Source of the DNA: Clostridium aceticum
GTDB lineage: Bacteria; Bacillota; Clostridia; Peptostreptococcales; Natronincolaceae
DNA length: 64,000 nucleotides
Reading direction: 5' to 3'
Assembly (NCBI RefSeq): GCF_001042715.1
Contig: NZ_CP009687.1
Span: forward strand, 2,099,418 to 2,163,417
Part shown: positions 37,317 to 46,555 of the stretch, piece after piece
How positions within the stretch are numbered: the stretch's first letter is position 1
Layout of the letters: every line of letters begins with the position of its first letter
The notes under the pieces: model-generated
Seen by the model: only the letters and a program-made list of their open reading frames with translations
What the model was told of the DNA's origin: nothing
Database searches by the model: none
Made by a program: the position numbers and the translations under genes

Positions 37317-38357
37317 TTAAAGATTTTCATCAAATATTGACAATACTTTTACTTCTCCCTTTGGCATGTCGAGACAATGCTTAATAATGACTTTAGACAA
37401 ACCATACTTGTTGATCAAATATTTTTTATTAGATTGTTTAAAGCCAGCTACTTTAGAAACAATACTGGAATGACAGTAAATGATTAGACTAGTTCCTGTA
37501 TCTCTTTCAACGGTTTTAAGCTTCTTCTCTATGATCTCTTTATAAATCTCACCTTCAACAATTTCTCTAAAGGCAGGATGGTATGGTCCCGCCACAATAG
37601 CCTTGCCGTCAGCAAGATCTTCAGTACTTTGAAGACCTAAACGAATCACCGGTATATGGTTTTCTTCAAACTGTAATAAAAGGTCTTTGCATATAACCAC
37701 TGTTTCTTCAAAGGAAAAAGGTGCATACTTTCCTTGGCGATATAAGGTTTCTAAATGAGTGTCTTTAATAACAATGGTAGGATAAATTCTAACAAAATCC
37801 GGCTTTAGTGAGAGAATATCTTTAGCAGTTTTTTGTATGCTGTCTCTATCATCCCCCAATAAGCCTACCATCATTTGAAGACCTAGTTTAAATTCATATT
37901 TTTTAATTAACCCTGCTGCGTAAAAAACATCTTCTCTTTTATGACCTCTATGGTTTAAATCAAGCACCCTATCGTCAGTAGATTGAACCCCTAGCTCAAT
38001 AGTACAAACACCATATCTTTTTAGTAAATCCAGTCTCTCTTCATCAATATAGTCAGGCCTTGTGGAAACTCTTATACCGTGAATCCTTCCTAATCTCTTC
38101 ATTTCAAAAGCTGGTTTTAATAATTGAAGTTGATTTTTTATGGGGATTCCTGTAAAACTTCCACCATAAAAAGCTACTTCTTTGTTTACAGCATCTTTAG
38201 GAAACAACTGCAAATAATGATGTATAAGTTGATCAACGTCTTTTTGTGTAACCTCGTCTATCTCTCCAGCGATCCTCTTTTGATTGCAAAAACTACAATC
38301 ATGAGGACAACCTTGATGTGGAATAAAAATAGGAATAATATAATTTTTTTTTGACAT
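37317..38357 (-). CDS. Radical SAM protein, Elp3/YhcC-like
   Basis: Iron-sulfur enzyme that makes a radical from S-adenosylmethionine; the substrate is unknown. The cluster-binding motif is CPHDCSFC (Cys17, Cys21, Cys24), followed by VAFYGGSFTGIP, the glycine-rich SAM-binding turn, and IELGVQSTDDRVLDLNHRGH, all typical of the Elp3/MiaB/coproporphyrinogen-like branch. It lacks an acetyltransferase domain. The C-terminal part (about 250-346) is family-specific. Its place between rnc and smc is common in Clostridia. A tRNA-modification role is possible but unproven. Confidence 0.88.
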   Translation of the reverse strand: MSKKNYIIPIFIPHQGCPHDCSFCNQKRIAGEIDEVTQKDVDQLIHHYLQLFPKDAVNKEVAFYGGSFTGIPIKNQLQLLKPAFEMKRLGRIHGIRVSTRPDYIDEERLDLLKRYGVCTIELGVQSTDDRVLDLNHRGHKREDVFYAAGLIKKYEFKLGLQMMVGLLGDDRDSIQKTAKDILSLKPDFVRIYPTIVIKDTHLETLYRQGKYAPFSFEETVVICKDLLLQFEENHIPVIRLGLQSTEDLADGKAIVAGPYHPAFREIVEGEIYKEIIEKKLKTVERDTGTSLIIYCHSSIVSKVAGFKQSNKKYLINKYGLSKVIIKHCLDMPKGEVKVLSIFDENL

Positions 38358-38362
38358 CGTCT

Positions 38363-39070
38363 TTAACCTCGCTTAATTGCTTCCTCAGCCGCCCTTTGTT
38401 CTGCTTCCTTTTTACTCTTTCCACTACCTCGACCGATGACTTTATCTCCTATTAGAACTTCTACATCAAAACTCTTATTATGATCTGGTCCATGCTCTTT
38501 GACAACATTATAACTGATTTTTTGTGAGGTTTTACTTTGTAATAGCTCTTGTAAATGTGTTTTATAATCCCTAAACAATGTACCTTTGGTAGCAAGGTCT
38601 ATACTTTCTAGAAAGTGACTTAAAATAAAAGCTTTAGCTTTTTCAATGCCGCCATCTATATAAATAGCACCAATAACAGCCTCAAAGGCATCTGCTAAAA
38701 TAGACTCTCTATGTCTACCTCCTGTAAACTCTTCACCCCTACCAAGGAATAGGTACTGCCCTATATCTATTTGTCTACCCTGTGCTGCTAAAGAAGCTTC
38801 ACAAACAACATTCGCTCTTACCTTCGTTAGTTCTCCTTCTGGTAAGTGCTTGTACTTTAAAAAAATATATTCACTTATTACTAAACTTAAAACAGAATCA
38901 CCTAAAAACTCTAGTCGTTCATTGTATTTTATTTTTTTGTTTTTTGACTCGTTGGCATAAGAACTATGGGTTAAAGCCTCTTTCAATGTATCTATATTTT
39001 TAAATTTATAGTTTAATGTGTCTTGTAATTTTGAAATATACTGTTCCGTATGACTATTTATGTGTGGCAT
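38363..39070 (-). CDS. rnc: Ribonuclease III
   Basis: Cleaves double-stranded RNA, including rRNA precursors. The catalytic domain has ERLEFLGDSVLSLVISEYIF (about residues 47-66) with a second acidic site in ADAFEAVIGAIYIDGG; the C-terminal dsRNA-binding domain (about 165-235) ends GRGSGKSKKEAEQRAAEEAI. The length of 235 is normal. TTGGAGGGAAAAGG precedes the ATG. The upstream region contains a long imperfect palindrome (39109-39231) that would lie in its mRNA leader. Confidence 0.97.
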   Translation of the reverse strand: MPHINSHTEQYISKLQDTLNYKFKNIDTLKEALTHSSYANESKNKKIKYNERLEFLGDSVLSLVISEYIFLKYKHLPEGELTKVRANVVCEASLAAQGRQIDIGQYLFLGRGEEFTGGRHRESILADAFEAVIGAIYIDGGIEKAKAFILSHFLESIDLATKGTLFRDYKTHLQELLQSKTSQKISYNVVKEHGPDHNKSFDVEVLIGDKVIGRGSGKSKKEAEQRAAEEAIKRG

Positions 39071-39108
39071 CCTTTTCCCTCCAATAGTTGCTTAGTATAT
39101 TTTTGTTC

Positions 39109-39231
39109 TATAGATAAACAACATCAGGACTTAATTTTGATATGCTAAGGGCTACATTTGCAGCCCACGGTTTTAAGGCGAAACCGTAGACCGTGTATAT
39201 CAAAATTAAAGTTTAAACTTGCTTATCTATA
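39109..39231. repeat. 123-base structured palindrome with two internal hairpins, upstream of rnc
   Basis: The outer 37 bases on each side are inverted copies with 28 identical positions and no gaps, including a 9-base outer block (39109-39117 with 39223-39231) and a 13-base inner block TTAATTTTGATAT (39131-39143 with 39197-39209). The central part is richer in G and C and forms two further hairpins: 39149-39153 with 39162-39166 (GGGCT), and either 39167-39173 with 39181-39187 or 39166-39171 with 39190-39195, which compete. No open reading frame is inside. It could be a structured RNA leader of rnc or a small miniature transposable element; I cannot tell which. Confidence 0.75.
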
Positions 39232-39340
39232 TCTGTAGTTTAAAATATAATGGCTTCTTATATGCAAATAACCAAAATATCTTTATCCAAACGAAAATCT
39301 TATTCACTTTACTGCACTGAAGCAAATCATAACCCCATTC

Positions 39341-39368
39341 ATTAAATTCAATAACATTTTACTATCAA
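39341..39368 (-). promoter_or_regulatory. Possible promoter of rnc
   Basis: On the minus strand TTGATA (39368-39363) is followed after 16 bases by TTTAAT (39346-39341), each matching the sigma-A boxes at five of six positions. It lies just downstream of the fabF terminator, where a new promoter is needed, and would give a leader of about 260 bases containing the 39109-39231 element. Confidence 0.35.
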
Positions 39369-39382
39369 AATCTTTAAAATGC

Positions 39383-39426
39383 AAAAAATAATTATAGAAA
39401 TCCTAGGACTTCTATAATTATTTTTT
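39383..39426 (-). terminator. Strong intrinsic terminator of the fatty acid operon
   Basis: Perfect 17-base arms at 39383-39399 and 39410-39426 with a 10-base loop, and an A-rich left/T-rich right base so that the transcript ends in a U run. It begins 6 bases after the fabF stop codon and closes the fapR-fabF operon. It may also act on the opposite strand. Confidence 0.9.
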
Positions 39427-39431
39427 AATGC

Positions 39432-40673
39432 TTAAGGATGATACTTTTTAAAAGCAATGGTTGCATTATGTCCACCGAAGCCAAAGGAGTTAGATAATGC
39501 ATAATTAACTTCTTTTTCCCTAGCTACATTAGGCACGTAATCCAAATCACAATCTTCATCAGGGGTTTCATAGTTTATTGTAGGAGGTACAATGCTATGA
39601 TAAATTGCAAGTACACATGCCATACCTTCTACACCACCAGCTCCTCCCAACAAGTGTCCCGTCATGGATTTTGTTGAGCTAACACACATCTCTTTTGCGT
39701 GTTCTTTAAAGACTTTCTTAATTGCTATCGTTTCAAATTTGTCATTGTATGGGGTACTGGTTCCATGAGCGTTAATATAGTCTACCTCGTTATAAGGTAT
39801 GTTACCATCTTTAAGAGCATTTTCCATAGCCCTAGCTGCACCTTTTCCCTCCGGATCTGGAGCTGTAATATGGTAAGCATCAGCACTCATGCCATAGCCT
39901 ACAATTTCAGCATAAATTCTTGCACCTCTTTTTATAGCATGCTCTAAGTCTTCTAAGATCAACATACCAGAACCTTCTCCCATTACAAAGCCATCTCTGT
40001 TTAAATCAAAAGGTCTGCTGGCTTTTTTAGGATCTTCATTAAAGGTAGACATTGCTCTTAATGAGCAGAATCCTCCCATAGCAAGTGGTGTAATAGAGGC
40101 TTCTGTCCCACCGGTAATCATAATATCGGCATCTCCTCTTTCAATCACCCTAAAGGCTTCTCCAACAGCATTAGTAGAGGATGCACAGGCAGTAACCACC
40201 GTACTATTAGGGCCTCTTGCGTTAAAAAACATAGACACTTGTCCAGAACCAATATTGGTGATCATCATTGGTATGAAAAAAGGACTGATTCTTTTTACCC
40301 CTTTATCCAAAAACTTTAGATTCTGTTCTTCGAAGGTTTCTATTCCACCTATACCTGAACCTAAAATAACACCAAATCTTTCTGATTCAATTTCTTCTAT
40401 ATTCAACTGAGCATCTTGAACTGCCAATTGCGAGGCAGCAATAGCAAATTGAGTGAATCGATCCATTTTTCTTGCTTCTTTTTTATCTATATAATCTTCA
40501 GGTTGAAAATCCTTCACCTCTGCTGCAATTTTTGTAGGGTGGTCTGTAGTATCGAACTTTGTGATATAGTCTATTCCAGAAACCCCAGCAGTAAGTGCTT
40601 TCCAAAACTCCTCCTTACCCTTACCTATAGGAGTGATACACCCTAACCCTGTTACGACAACTCTTCTTTTCAT
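39432..40673 (-). CDS. fabF: Beta-ketoacyl-ACP synthase II FabF
   Basis: Condensing enzyme that elongates acyl-ACP with malonyl-ACP. The Cys-His-His triad is visible: Cys in [15 protein letters not shown] (about residue 164), His in [12 protein letters not shown] (about 304) and His in [15 protein letters not shown] (about 341). The C-terminal [15 protein letters not shown] is typical. The length of 413 is normal. It is the last gene of the operon and 119 bases after acpP; that gap holds a small TGTAGT/ACTACA hairpin (about 40714-40731) and nothing else I could identify. Confidence 0.97.
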   Translation of the reverse strand: MKRRVVVTGLGCITPIGKGKEEFWKALTAGVSGIDYITKFDTTDHPTKIAAEVKDFQPEDYIDKKEARKMDRFTQFAIAASQLAVQDAQLNIEEIESERFGVILGSGIGGIETFEEQNLKFLDKGVKRISPFFIPMMITNIGSGQVSMFFNARGPNSTVVTACASSTNAVGEAFRVIERGDADIMITGGTEASITPLAMGGFCSLRAMSTFNEDPKKASRPFDLNRDGFVMGEGSGMLILEDLEHAIKRGARIYAEIVGYGMSADAYHITAPDPEGKGAARAMENALKDGNIPYNEVDYINAHGTSTPYNDKFETIAIKKVFKEHAKEMCVSSTKSMTGHLLGGAGGVEGMACVLAIYHSIVPPTINYETPDEDCDLDYVPNVAREKEVNYALSNSFGFGGHNATIAFKKYHP

Positions 40674-40792
40674 ATGGTCCTCCTTTTCCTACCTAACCTA
40701 AAACCTACAGATATGTAGTGGTATAACTACACTTTTAAATACTAATAAATTACCTGTGTATATCTGTACTTTTATAGGGAATCCCAGTTTTT

Positions 40793-41026
40793 TTATAAAT
40801 TTTTCTCTACATAAGCTACAATGTCACCAATATTCTTAAAACCTTCAGCTTCATCATCTGCTATTTCAACACCAAATTCGTCTTCGATTGCCATAATAAT
40901 TTCCACAGCATCTAAGGAATCTGCTTCTAAATCCGCCATTAATGAAGTTTCTTTCGTAATTGCCTGACTATCCTCAACACCTAATTGTTCTCTAATAATA
41001 TTTACTACCTTTTCAAATACCATCAT
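40793..41026 (-). CDS. acpP: Acyl carrier protein
   Basis: Carries growing acyl chains on a phosphopantetheine arm. The attachment Ser is in LEADSLDAVEIIMAIEDEFG (Ser37), and the acidic four-helix pattern with EIADDEAEGFKNIGDIVAYV is complete. The protein has 77 residues. Two adjacent ATG codons follow AAGGAGGAATTT; either could start it. It sits between fabG and fabF. Confidence 0.97.
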   Translation of the reverse strand: MMVFEKVVNIIREQLGVEDSQAITKETSLMADLEADSLDAVEIIMAIEDEFGVEIADDEAEGFKNIGDIVAYVEKNL

Positions 41027-41065
41027 AAATTCCTCCTTGAATAATGTTTTTAATTTTTTACCACC

Positions 41066-41809
41066 TTAGATTGCCATACCGCCATCTACGTTAATTACTT
41101 GACCAGTAATGTAGTTTGATAAATCACTACTTAAAAATGCCACAAGAGCTGCTATGTCTTCTGGTTTCCCATATCTTTTTAATGGAATACCTTCAATTAA
41201 AGCACTTTTTACATCTTCAGTCAATACAGCTGTCATGTCTGTATCAATGAACCCTGGTGCAATGGCATTAACATGGATATTTTTGCTGGCAACTTCCCTA
41301 GCAATAGACTTAGTGAAACCTATAACACCAGCCTTTGAAGCTGCATAATTAGCCTGACCAGCGTTTCCTACCACTCCCACTACAGAGGATATATTGATAA
41401 TCTTACCCTGTTTTTGTTTCATCATTTTTCTTATAATAGCCTTTGTACATAGGAAAACGCCTTTTAAATTTACATCCATCACCTGCTGCCATTCTTCTTC
41501 CTTCATACGTAGAAGTAAATTATCTTTTGTGATTCCAGCGTTATTTACCAAAATATCTATCGTATCAAAGTTTTCTTCTGCCAGATCTACCATTTTTTTT
41601 ATATCATCACTATTGGTTACATTACACTGAATTGCCAAACCCTTCACACCATAAGCTTCTATTTCCTTTACTACCTCATCGGCAGCCTCTTTATTGCTGG
41701 TATAGTTAATCATAACATTGGCGCCATGTTCTGCTAGTCCTAGAGCAATGGCTTTGCCAATCCCCCTAGAACCTCCTGTAACAATAGCGTTCTTACCTTT
41801 AAGGTTCAA
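41066..41809 (-). CDS. fabG: 3-oxoacyl-ACP reductase FabG
   Basis: NADPH-dependent reductase of the elongation cycle. The cofactor motif is VTGGSRGIGKAIALGLAEHG, with NNAG near residue 90 and the catalytic Ser-Tyr-Lys in ISSVVGVVGNAGQANYAASK. The C-terminal GKPEDIAALVAFLSSDLSNY and VDGG are standard. The length of 247 is normal. Confidence 0.97.
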   Translation of the reverse strand: MNLKGKNAIVTGGSRGIGKAIALGLAEHGANVMINYTSNKEAADEVVKEIEAYGVKGLAIQCNVTNSDDIKKMVDLAEENFDTIDILVNNAGITKDNLLLRMKEEEWQQVMDVNLKGVFLCTKAIIRKMMKQKQGKIINISSVVGVVGNAGQANYAASKAGVIGFTKSIAREVASKNIHVNAIAPGFIDTDMTAVLTEDVKSALIEGIPLKRYGKPEDIAALVAFLSSDLSNYITGQVINVDGGMAI

Positions 41810-41821
41810 TTTGACCCCTCC

Positions 41822-42763
41822 TTAGTAATTTGGAATTAGCTCTTTTAAGCTCTTCATATCTTCTATACTATAAAGATTTACCTTTGCATCAAAGTTTTTC
41901 GCTATTCTTTTTATAAAAGCTGCCAGGGTTTTGCCCGGCCCAATTTCAATAAAGGTATCTATTTCATTTTTTATCATTAGCTCAATGGAATCTTGCCATA
42001 ATACAGAGCTGCTTACTTGTTCCACTAGCGATGGTATAACTTGTGTTTTACAGTTCAATATTTTTGCCTCTGCATTGGTTACAACAGGAATTTTAGGAGA
42101 ATCAATTTTTAAGCCTTGTAAATCTGCCTTTAATCTTTCACCAGCTGGCTTCAACAAACTACAATGAAAAGGAGCACTTACTGGAAGCACAACTGCCTTT
42201 TTAGCACCTAGTTCTACTGCCTTTTTTACTGCCATCTTCACCGCCTCTACCTCACCAGAAATTACAATTTGACCTGGACTATTATAGTTAGCAGCTTCTA
42301 CAATGCCATACTGTTTACAGCTATTGATACACTCTTCTAGCGCTTGTTTTTCTAGCCCTAAAATAGCAGCCATAATACCGATTCCCGCAGGAACCGCTTC
42401 CTGCATATATTTACCTCGATTTTTCACCAATTTTACTGCATCACCAAACTGAAAGACATTTGATTTCACCAAGGAACCATATTCACCCAAACTCAATCCC
42501 GCTGTCATTTCACATTCAACACCAAATTCTTCTAACACCTTCAGTATAGCTATGCTGGTTGTCAGTATAGCAGGTTGTGTATTTTCTGTCTTCACTAAGT
42601 CTTCGTCTGGACCATCAAAACAGAGCTTTTTCATATCTAATCCTAAGGCATCACTAGCTTCTTCATAAGCAAGTCCCGCGGCCTTAAAGTTATCTGCAAT
42701 GTCTTTTCCCATGCCTACATACTGTGCACCCTGACCTGGGAATACAAAGGCAGTTTTTCCCAT
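41822..42763 (-). CDS. fabD: Malonyl-CoA:ACP transacylase FabD
   Basis: Loads malonyl groups onto ACP. The nucleophile elbow is TAGLSLGEYGSLV (Ser about 95) and the catalytic His is in PVSAPFHCSLLKPAG (about 200); FPGQGAQYVGMGKD at the N-terminus is diagnostic. The length of 313 is normal. It starts one base after the fabK stop. Confidence 0.97.
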   Translation of the reverse strand: MGKTAFVFPGQGAQYVGMGKDIADNFKAAGLAYEEASDALGLDMKKLCFDGPDEDLVKTENTQPAILTTSIAILKVLEEFGVECEMTAGLSLGEYGSLVKSNVFQFGDAVKLVKNRGKYMQEAVPAGIGIMAAILGLEKQALEECINSCKQYGIVEAANYNSPGQIVISGEVEAVKMAVKKAVELGAKKAVVLPVSAPFHCSLLKPAGERLKADLQGLKIDSPKIPVVTNAEAKILNCKTQVIPSLVEQVSSSVLWQDSIELMIKNEIDTFIEIGPGKTLAAFIKRIAKNFDAKVNLYSIEDMKSLKELIPNY

Positions 42764-42764
42764 A

Positions 42765-43718
42765 TTATAAACCCTCCTTGCTTAAACCCTTTAATCTTTC
42801 TAATTGTACCTTTGCATCACGAATTACCTCATCTATAATTTCTCCACAAGGTTTAATATCTTTTACCATAGCAGCGATCTGTCCTGCCATCACAGAACCA
42901 TTTTCAACATCTCCCTCTACTACTGCCAACCTTAGTTTGCCTATACCTATTTTCTCTAACTCTTCTAGAGAAATATTTTCTTTTTCTAACTTTGCAATTT
43001 CTTTGGCAAACTTATTTTTTAAAACTCTTACAGGGTGTCCGCTAGTTCTAGCAGTTACAATTGCATCTCTATCTTTGGCCTTCATCACCATTTCCTTGTA
43101 TTTGTCGTGTGCAGTACACTCATTAGAACAAATAAATCTTGTACCCATTTGCACCCCCTGTGCTCCTAAGGCTAAAGCCGCTACTAAACCCCTGCCATCT
43201 GCAATGCCTCCAGCAGCGATTACTGGGATGTTTAACTCATCCACCACCTGAGGTACTAGAGCGAAGGTAGTCAACTCTCCAATATGACCTCCTGCTTCAG
43301 TGCCCTCAACAATGACAGCGTCTACCCCTAAACTCTCCATTCTCTTTGCAAGAGCTATAGAAGGAACCACAGGAACAATTTTTGTTCCTATCTCCTTTAA
43401 TTTCTTAATGTACTTGCCAGGATTCCCTGCCCCTGTGGTAACAACAGGAACTTTATGTTTATAGATAATTTCCATTACGTCTTCAACAAAAGGAGATAGC
43501 AGCATTACATTTACACCAAAAGGTCTAGTTGTCAAGTTTTTTGCCTTTTGGATTTCTTGTTCTACAATCTCACTAGGAGCATTGCCTGCTGCAATAATTC
43601 CTAATCCACCAGCGTTAGATACAGCTGCCGCTAGCTCTGCTGTAGCAACCCATGCCATTCCCCCTTGAAGGATTGGATATTTAATATTTAAAACCTCACA
43701 CAAATCTGTACGTAACAT
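42765..43718 (-). CDS. fabK: Enoyl-ACP reductase II FabK (FMN-dependent)
   Basis: Flavin-dependent enoyl reductase that finishes each elongation round. The TIM-barrel NMO/FabK family marks are present: LQGGMAWVATAELAAAVSNA near the N-terminus, DAVIVEGTEAGGHIG (about 135-150) and AAGGIADGRGLVAALALGAQ (about 170-190). No FabI gene is in the operon, so FabK probably does this step alone; FabK enzymes are known to be insensitive to triclosan. The length of 317 is typical. Confidence 0.93.
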   Translation of the reverse strand: MLRTDLCEVLNIKYPILQGGMAWVATAELAAAVSNAGGLGIIAAGNAPSEIVEQEIQKAKNLTTRPFGVNVMLLSPFVEDVMEIIYKHKVPVVTTGAGNPGKYIKKLKEIGTKIVPVVPSIALAKRMESLGVDAVIVEGTEAGGHIGELTTFALVPQVVDELNIPVIAAGGIADGRGLVAALALGAQGVQMGTRFICSNECTAHDKYKEMVMKAKDRDAIVTARTSGHPVRVLKNKFAKEIAKLEKENISLEELEKIGIGKLRLAVVEGDVENGSVMAGQIAAMVKDIKPCGEIIDEVIRDAKVQLERLKGLSKEGL

Positions 43719-43737
43719 CTATATCATCCTCTCCTAA

Positions 43738-44736
43738 TCATTCCTTGCACCACTTTAATACGGTAGACCCCCATGTCAGTCCTCCACCAAAAGCCACCAT
43801 AACAACATTATCTCCCTTTTTTATAAGGCCTTTTTTCACAGCTTCGTCCAAAGCTACCGGCACAGAGGCAGCAGACATGTTGCCATATTGATCTAAGTTA
43901 ACATAAACTTTTTCCATAGGGAGCTTAAGTCTTTTTGCTGCAGCTTCTATAATTCTAATATTTGCTTGGTGAGGTATTAAAAAGTCGATTTCTTCTAAAC
44001 TTAGATTGCTTTTTTCAAGAGCCTTAAGAGCTGCACTTGCCATCACCCTGACAGCAAATTTAAACACTTCGCTGCCATCCATTTTTATACAGTGTAGCCT
44101 ACTTTCTATGGTTTCATAAGTTGCCGGCAGTCTAGAACCACCTGCTGGTATGGTTAGACAATCTCCACCTTCTCCATTTGCTCCTAAATAAGAGGCTAAT
44201 ATTCCCATCCCCTCTTCAGTTCTTTCTAGCATTACTGCTCCTGCTCCATCACCAAATAATATACATGTATTACGATCCTGCCAATCAACAACCTTTGACA
44301 TAGCTTCAGCGCCGATAATTAATGCATTTTTATAAAAACCTGTCTTTATAAACTGCTCTCCCATTGTAAGAGCATAGACAAATCCTGTACAAGCCGCTGA
44401 AATATCAAAAGCAGCTGCATTTATGGCAGCAATATTTCTTTGAACGATACAGGCCGTAGAAGGAAAAGCCATATCTGCTGTGGCAGTTGCTACAATAATC
44501 AAGTCTATTTTTTCAGCATCTATCCCAGCATCCTTTATGGCTTTTTCTGCAGCTTTTGTAGCCACATCAGAGGTAGCTGTGCTTTCATCAACAACTCTTC
44601 TTTGTTTAATGCCTGTTCGTGCCACAATCCACTCATCAGAGGTTTCTACCATCTTCTCTATGTCACTGTTGGTCACTATTTTCTCCGGTAGATAACTTCC
44701 TATGCCGGTTATCCCCACAGCAAATTTTTTAGTCAA
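43738..44736 (-). CDS. fabH: Beta-ketoacyl-ACP synthase III FabH
   Basis: Initiates fatty acid synthesis by condensing acyl-CoA with malonyl-ACP and selects the starter unit. The triad is visible: Cys in [16 protein letters not shown] (about residue 114), His in [18 protein letters not shown] and Asn in [14 protein letters not shown]. The start codon is TTG at 44736, spaced 6 bases from AGGAGAGG and overlapping the plsX stop by 8 bases. The length of 332 is normal. Confidence 0.96.
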   Translation of the reverse strand: MTKKFAVGITGIGSYLPEKIVTNSDIEKMVETSDEWIVARTGIKQRRVVDESTATSDVATKAAEKAIKDAGIDAEKIDLIIVATATADMAFPSTACIVQRNIAAINAAAFDISAACTGFVYALTMGEQFIKTGFYKNALIIGAEAMSKVVDWQDRNTCILFGDGAGAVMLERTEEGMGILASYLGANGEGGDCLTIPAGGSRLPATYETIESRLHCIKMDGSEVFKFAVRVMASAALKALEKSNLSLEEIDFLIPHQANIRIIEAAAKRLKLPMEKVYVNLDQYGNMSAASVPVALDEAVKKGLIKKGDNVVMVAFGGGLTWGSTVLKWCKE

Positions 44737-45737
44737 ATTGATCCTCTCCTAGCCCGCTAATTTCCTTAGCAATTTCTTCTACTACGTTATTTTCTACAAA
44801 AGTTTTGGCCTGTCTGATGGCGTTTTTAATAGCTTTAGCATTAGAGCTTCCATGAGCCTTAATTAAATTCCCCTCTACACCTAAAAAAGGGGCTCCGCCA
44901 TATTCGGTATAGTCAAATCTTTTTTTAAAATCTCTAAGTCCTGATTTTAAAAACCCAGCAGCTAGTTTACGTAATGTGTTTTTGGTAAACTCTTTTTTTA
45001 AAAGTCCAAATATTGTTCCTGCTATGCCTTCTGTCAACTTCAATATAATGTTGCCAGTAAATCCATCACAGATAATAACATCTGCATAACCGGAAGGAAT
45101 ATCTCTGGCCTCTACATTACCTCCAAAATTGAAATTTGCTTTTTGGCAAAGCTTATAGGCTTCTTTTGTAGCATCATTTCCCTTAGTTTCTTCGATACCG
45201 ATATTTACAGTGCATACCTTGGGGTTTTGTATGTTTAACACCTTTGAAGCATAAACTTCTCCCATAACACCAAATTCTAAAAAGTTTCTTGGTTTACAAT
45301 CAGTGTTGGCACCACTATCTATTAGTATAGAAGCTCCCTTTACTGTAGGATAAGTAGTAGCTAATGCAGGACGGTCAATACCTTTGATTCTGCCCAATAT
45401 AAATAATCCACCTGCTAATAATGCCCCCCGTATTTCCTGCAGAAATGATAGCATCAGCTTTTTTCTCCTTCACTAGGTTTAGCCCTACCACCATAGAGGA
45501 ATCTTTTTTCTTTCTTATAGAGGCAACAGGTTTATCTTCATTAGTAATTTCTTCACTGCAGTGAAGAATCTCTATCTGATTTTTGGGATATTGATACTTT
45601 TTTAATTCCTTTTCAATTTGATCTTTATCCCCAGTTAAGATAATGTCTATAGGATGCTCTTTTACAGCTTCAATAGCTCCTAACACTGTAACAGCAGGAC
45701 CATGATCTCCCCCCATCGCATCTACAACTAATTTCAT
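44729..45737 (-). pseudogene. plsX: Phosphate acyltransferase PlsX, broken by a frameshift
   Basis: PlsX turns acyl-ACP into acyl-phosphate for phospholipid synthesis. The reading frame from 45737 gives [20 protein letters not shown] and continues to [10 protein letters not shown], where the homologous sequence jumps to another frame: [20 protein letters not shown] and on to the end at 44729. The switch occurs in a run of six G on the minus strand (45424-45429); five G would restore one frame of about 335 residues, the normal PlsX length. All other family segments are intact on both sides. A sequencing error, a real mutation, or a slippage-controlled gene are possible. AGGGAGGGGTAGA precedes the ATG. 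Confidence 0.9.
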
Positions 45738-46312
45738 TCTACCCCTCCCTCTTCAATAACTACTAAAATGAATTTCCCTCTAAACACCTGTACTTGATCT
45801 ACTTTGATTCGCACATGTACAAAATGATTATTTCCTCTAACTCTTACAACTTCTGCCTTAGCTACTAATTTATCTCCAGCCTTTACAGGGTTTAAGTACT
45901 TAATATTTGACACACCAGTCAGTGCAAGTTCTGCATCAATTACTGCCATGGCTAAAGACTCAGCTTGAGAAAAAATATGATGTCCTCTTACAAGATTCGT
46001 TTTACTGAAGGCCATCTCCTGCGTAGTTTGCAACACAGATATGCCACTCTCTCCTAAGTTTAAATCAATTAATTCTCCTACGATTTCAGCTCCAACAATA
46101 CTTCGCACTTTTTTATAGTTTTTTTCTGCTACATTCTTTATTCTTTCTCTAAGCTCTGGTATGCCTAGTTCTAATCGATCTAATCTTATGGTCTGTATAC
46201 TAACACTAAATTTAGTGGATAAATCTTCATCGGTTAAAAAGGGATGCTCCTTAATCAGTTCTAGCAACTTCTTTTGTCGAGCAGATTTAGTAAGCTTACC
46301 TGTCCCTCTCAT
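45734..46312 (-). CDS. fapR: Fatty acid and phospholipid synthesis regulator FapR
   Basis: Repressor of fab genes in Gram-positives that releases DNA when it binds malonyl-CoA. The N-terminal helix-turn-helix ([20 protein letters not shown], about residues 36-55) is followed by [20 protein letters not shown] and a hotdog-fold ligand domain (about 75-190; [20 protein letters not shown]). I start at the ATG at 46312 (192 residues) because GAGG lies 8 bases before it; other ATGs at 46318 and upstream overlap that site. It is the first gene of the operon and sits beside its own operator. Confidence 0.96.
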   Translation of the reverse strand: MRGTGKLTKSARQKKLLELIKEHPFLTDEDLSTKFSVSIQTIRLDRLELGIPELRERIKNVAEKNYKKVRSIVGAEIVGELIDLNLGESGISVLQTTQEMAFSKTNLVRGHHIFSQAESLAMAVIDAELALTGVSNIKYLNPVKAGDKLVAKAEVVRVRGNNHFVHVRIKVDQVQVFRGKFILVVIEEGGVE

Positions 46313-46342
46313 TCTCATCACCTCATTAATTAGTACCAAAAT

Positions 46343-46359
46343 TTAGTACCTGATACTAA
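46343..46359. promoter_or_regulatory. FapR operator
   Basis: A 17-base inverted repeat TTAGTACCTGATACTAA that matches the known FapR box pattern (TTAGTACC followed by a near-complementary half). It lies directly downstream of the -10 box of the fapR promoter, so bound FapR would block its own operon. A further half site ATTAGTACC occurs at 46329-46337. Confidence 0.85.
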
Positions 46360-46364
46360 TAATT

Positions 46365-46393
46365 AGTATATATTATTCCCTATGAAAAATCAA
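46365..46393 (-). promoter_or_regulatory. Predicted sigma-A promoter of the fapR-fab operon
   Basis: On the minus strand TTGATT (46393-46388) is followed after 17 bases by TATACT (46370-46365), leading straight into the FapR box. The region 46394-46513 up to the rpmF terminator shows nothing else I could identify. Confidence 0.65.
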
Positions 46394-46513
46394 GAACTTT
46401 ATCTTTATTATTTAAAAAATTGGATTATTTATAATGCTTATTTTAAAAATTTAAAGTTTTTTCAAAAAAAATTTATAGGATTTATCTCTGCCACCCTATT
46501 GCTTTTAATCTAC

Positions 46514-46548
46514 AAAAAAATAGTAATGATTTTTCATTACTATTTTTT
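46514..46548 (-). terminator. Intrinsic terminator after rpmF
   Basis: Stem arms 46514-46528 and 46535-46548 (AAAAATAGTAATG with its complement) with a 6-base loop and U/A runs on both sides. It begins about 8 bases after the rpmF stop codon and separates yceD-rpmF from fapR. Confidence 0.88.
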
Positions 46549-46555
46549 ATGGTTA

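Noticed and set aside
39109-39231. The rnc-leader element considered as a riboswitch or integron attC site
   Set aside because: I did not recognise conserved ligand-binding core motifs or attC core sites (GTTRRRY/RYYYAAC).
44729-45454. The downstream part of plsX read as an independent gene
   Set aside because: Its first residues before GALLAGG do not match PlsX and the conserved start is in the other frame; it is the second half of one gene.
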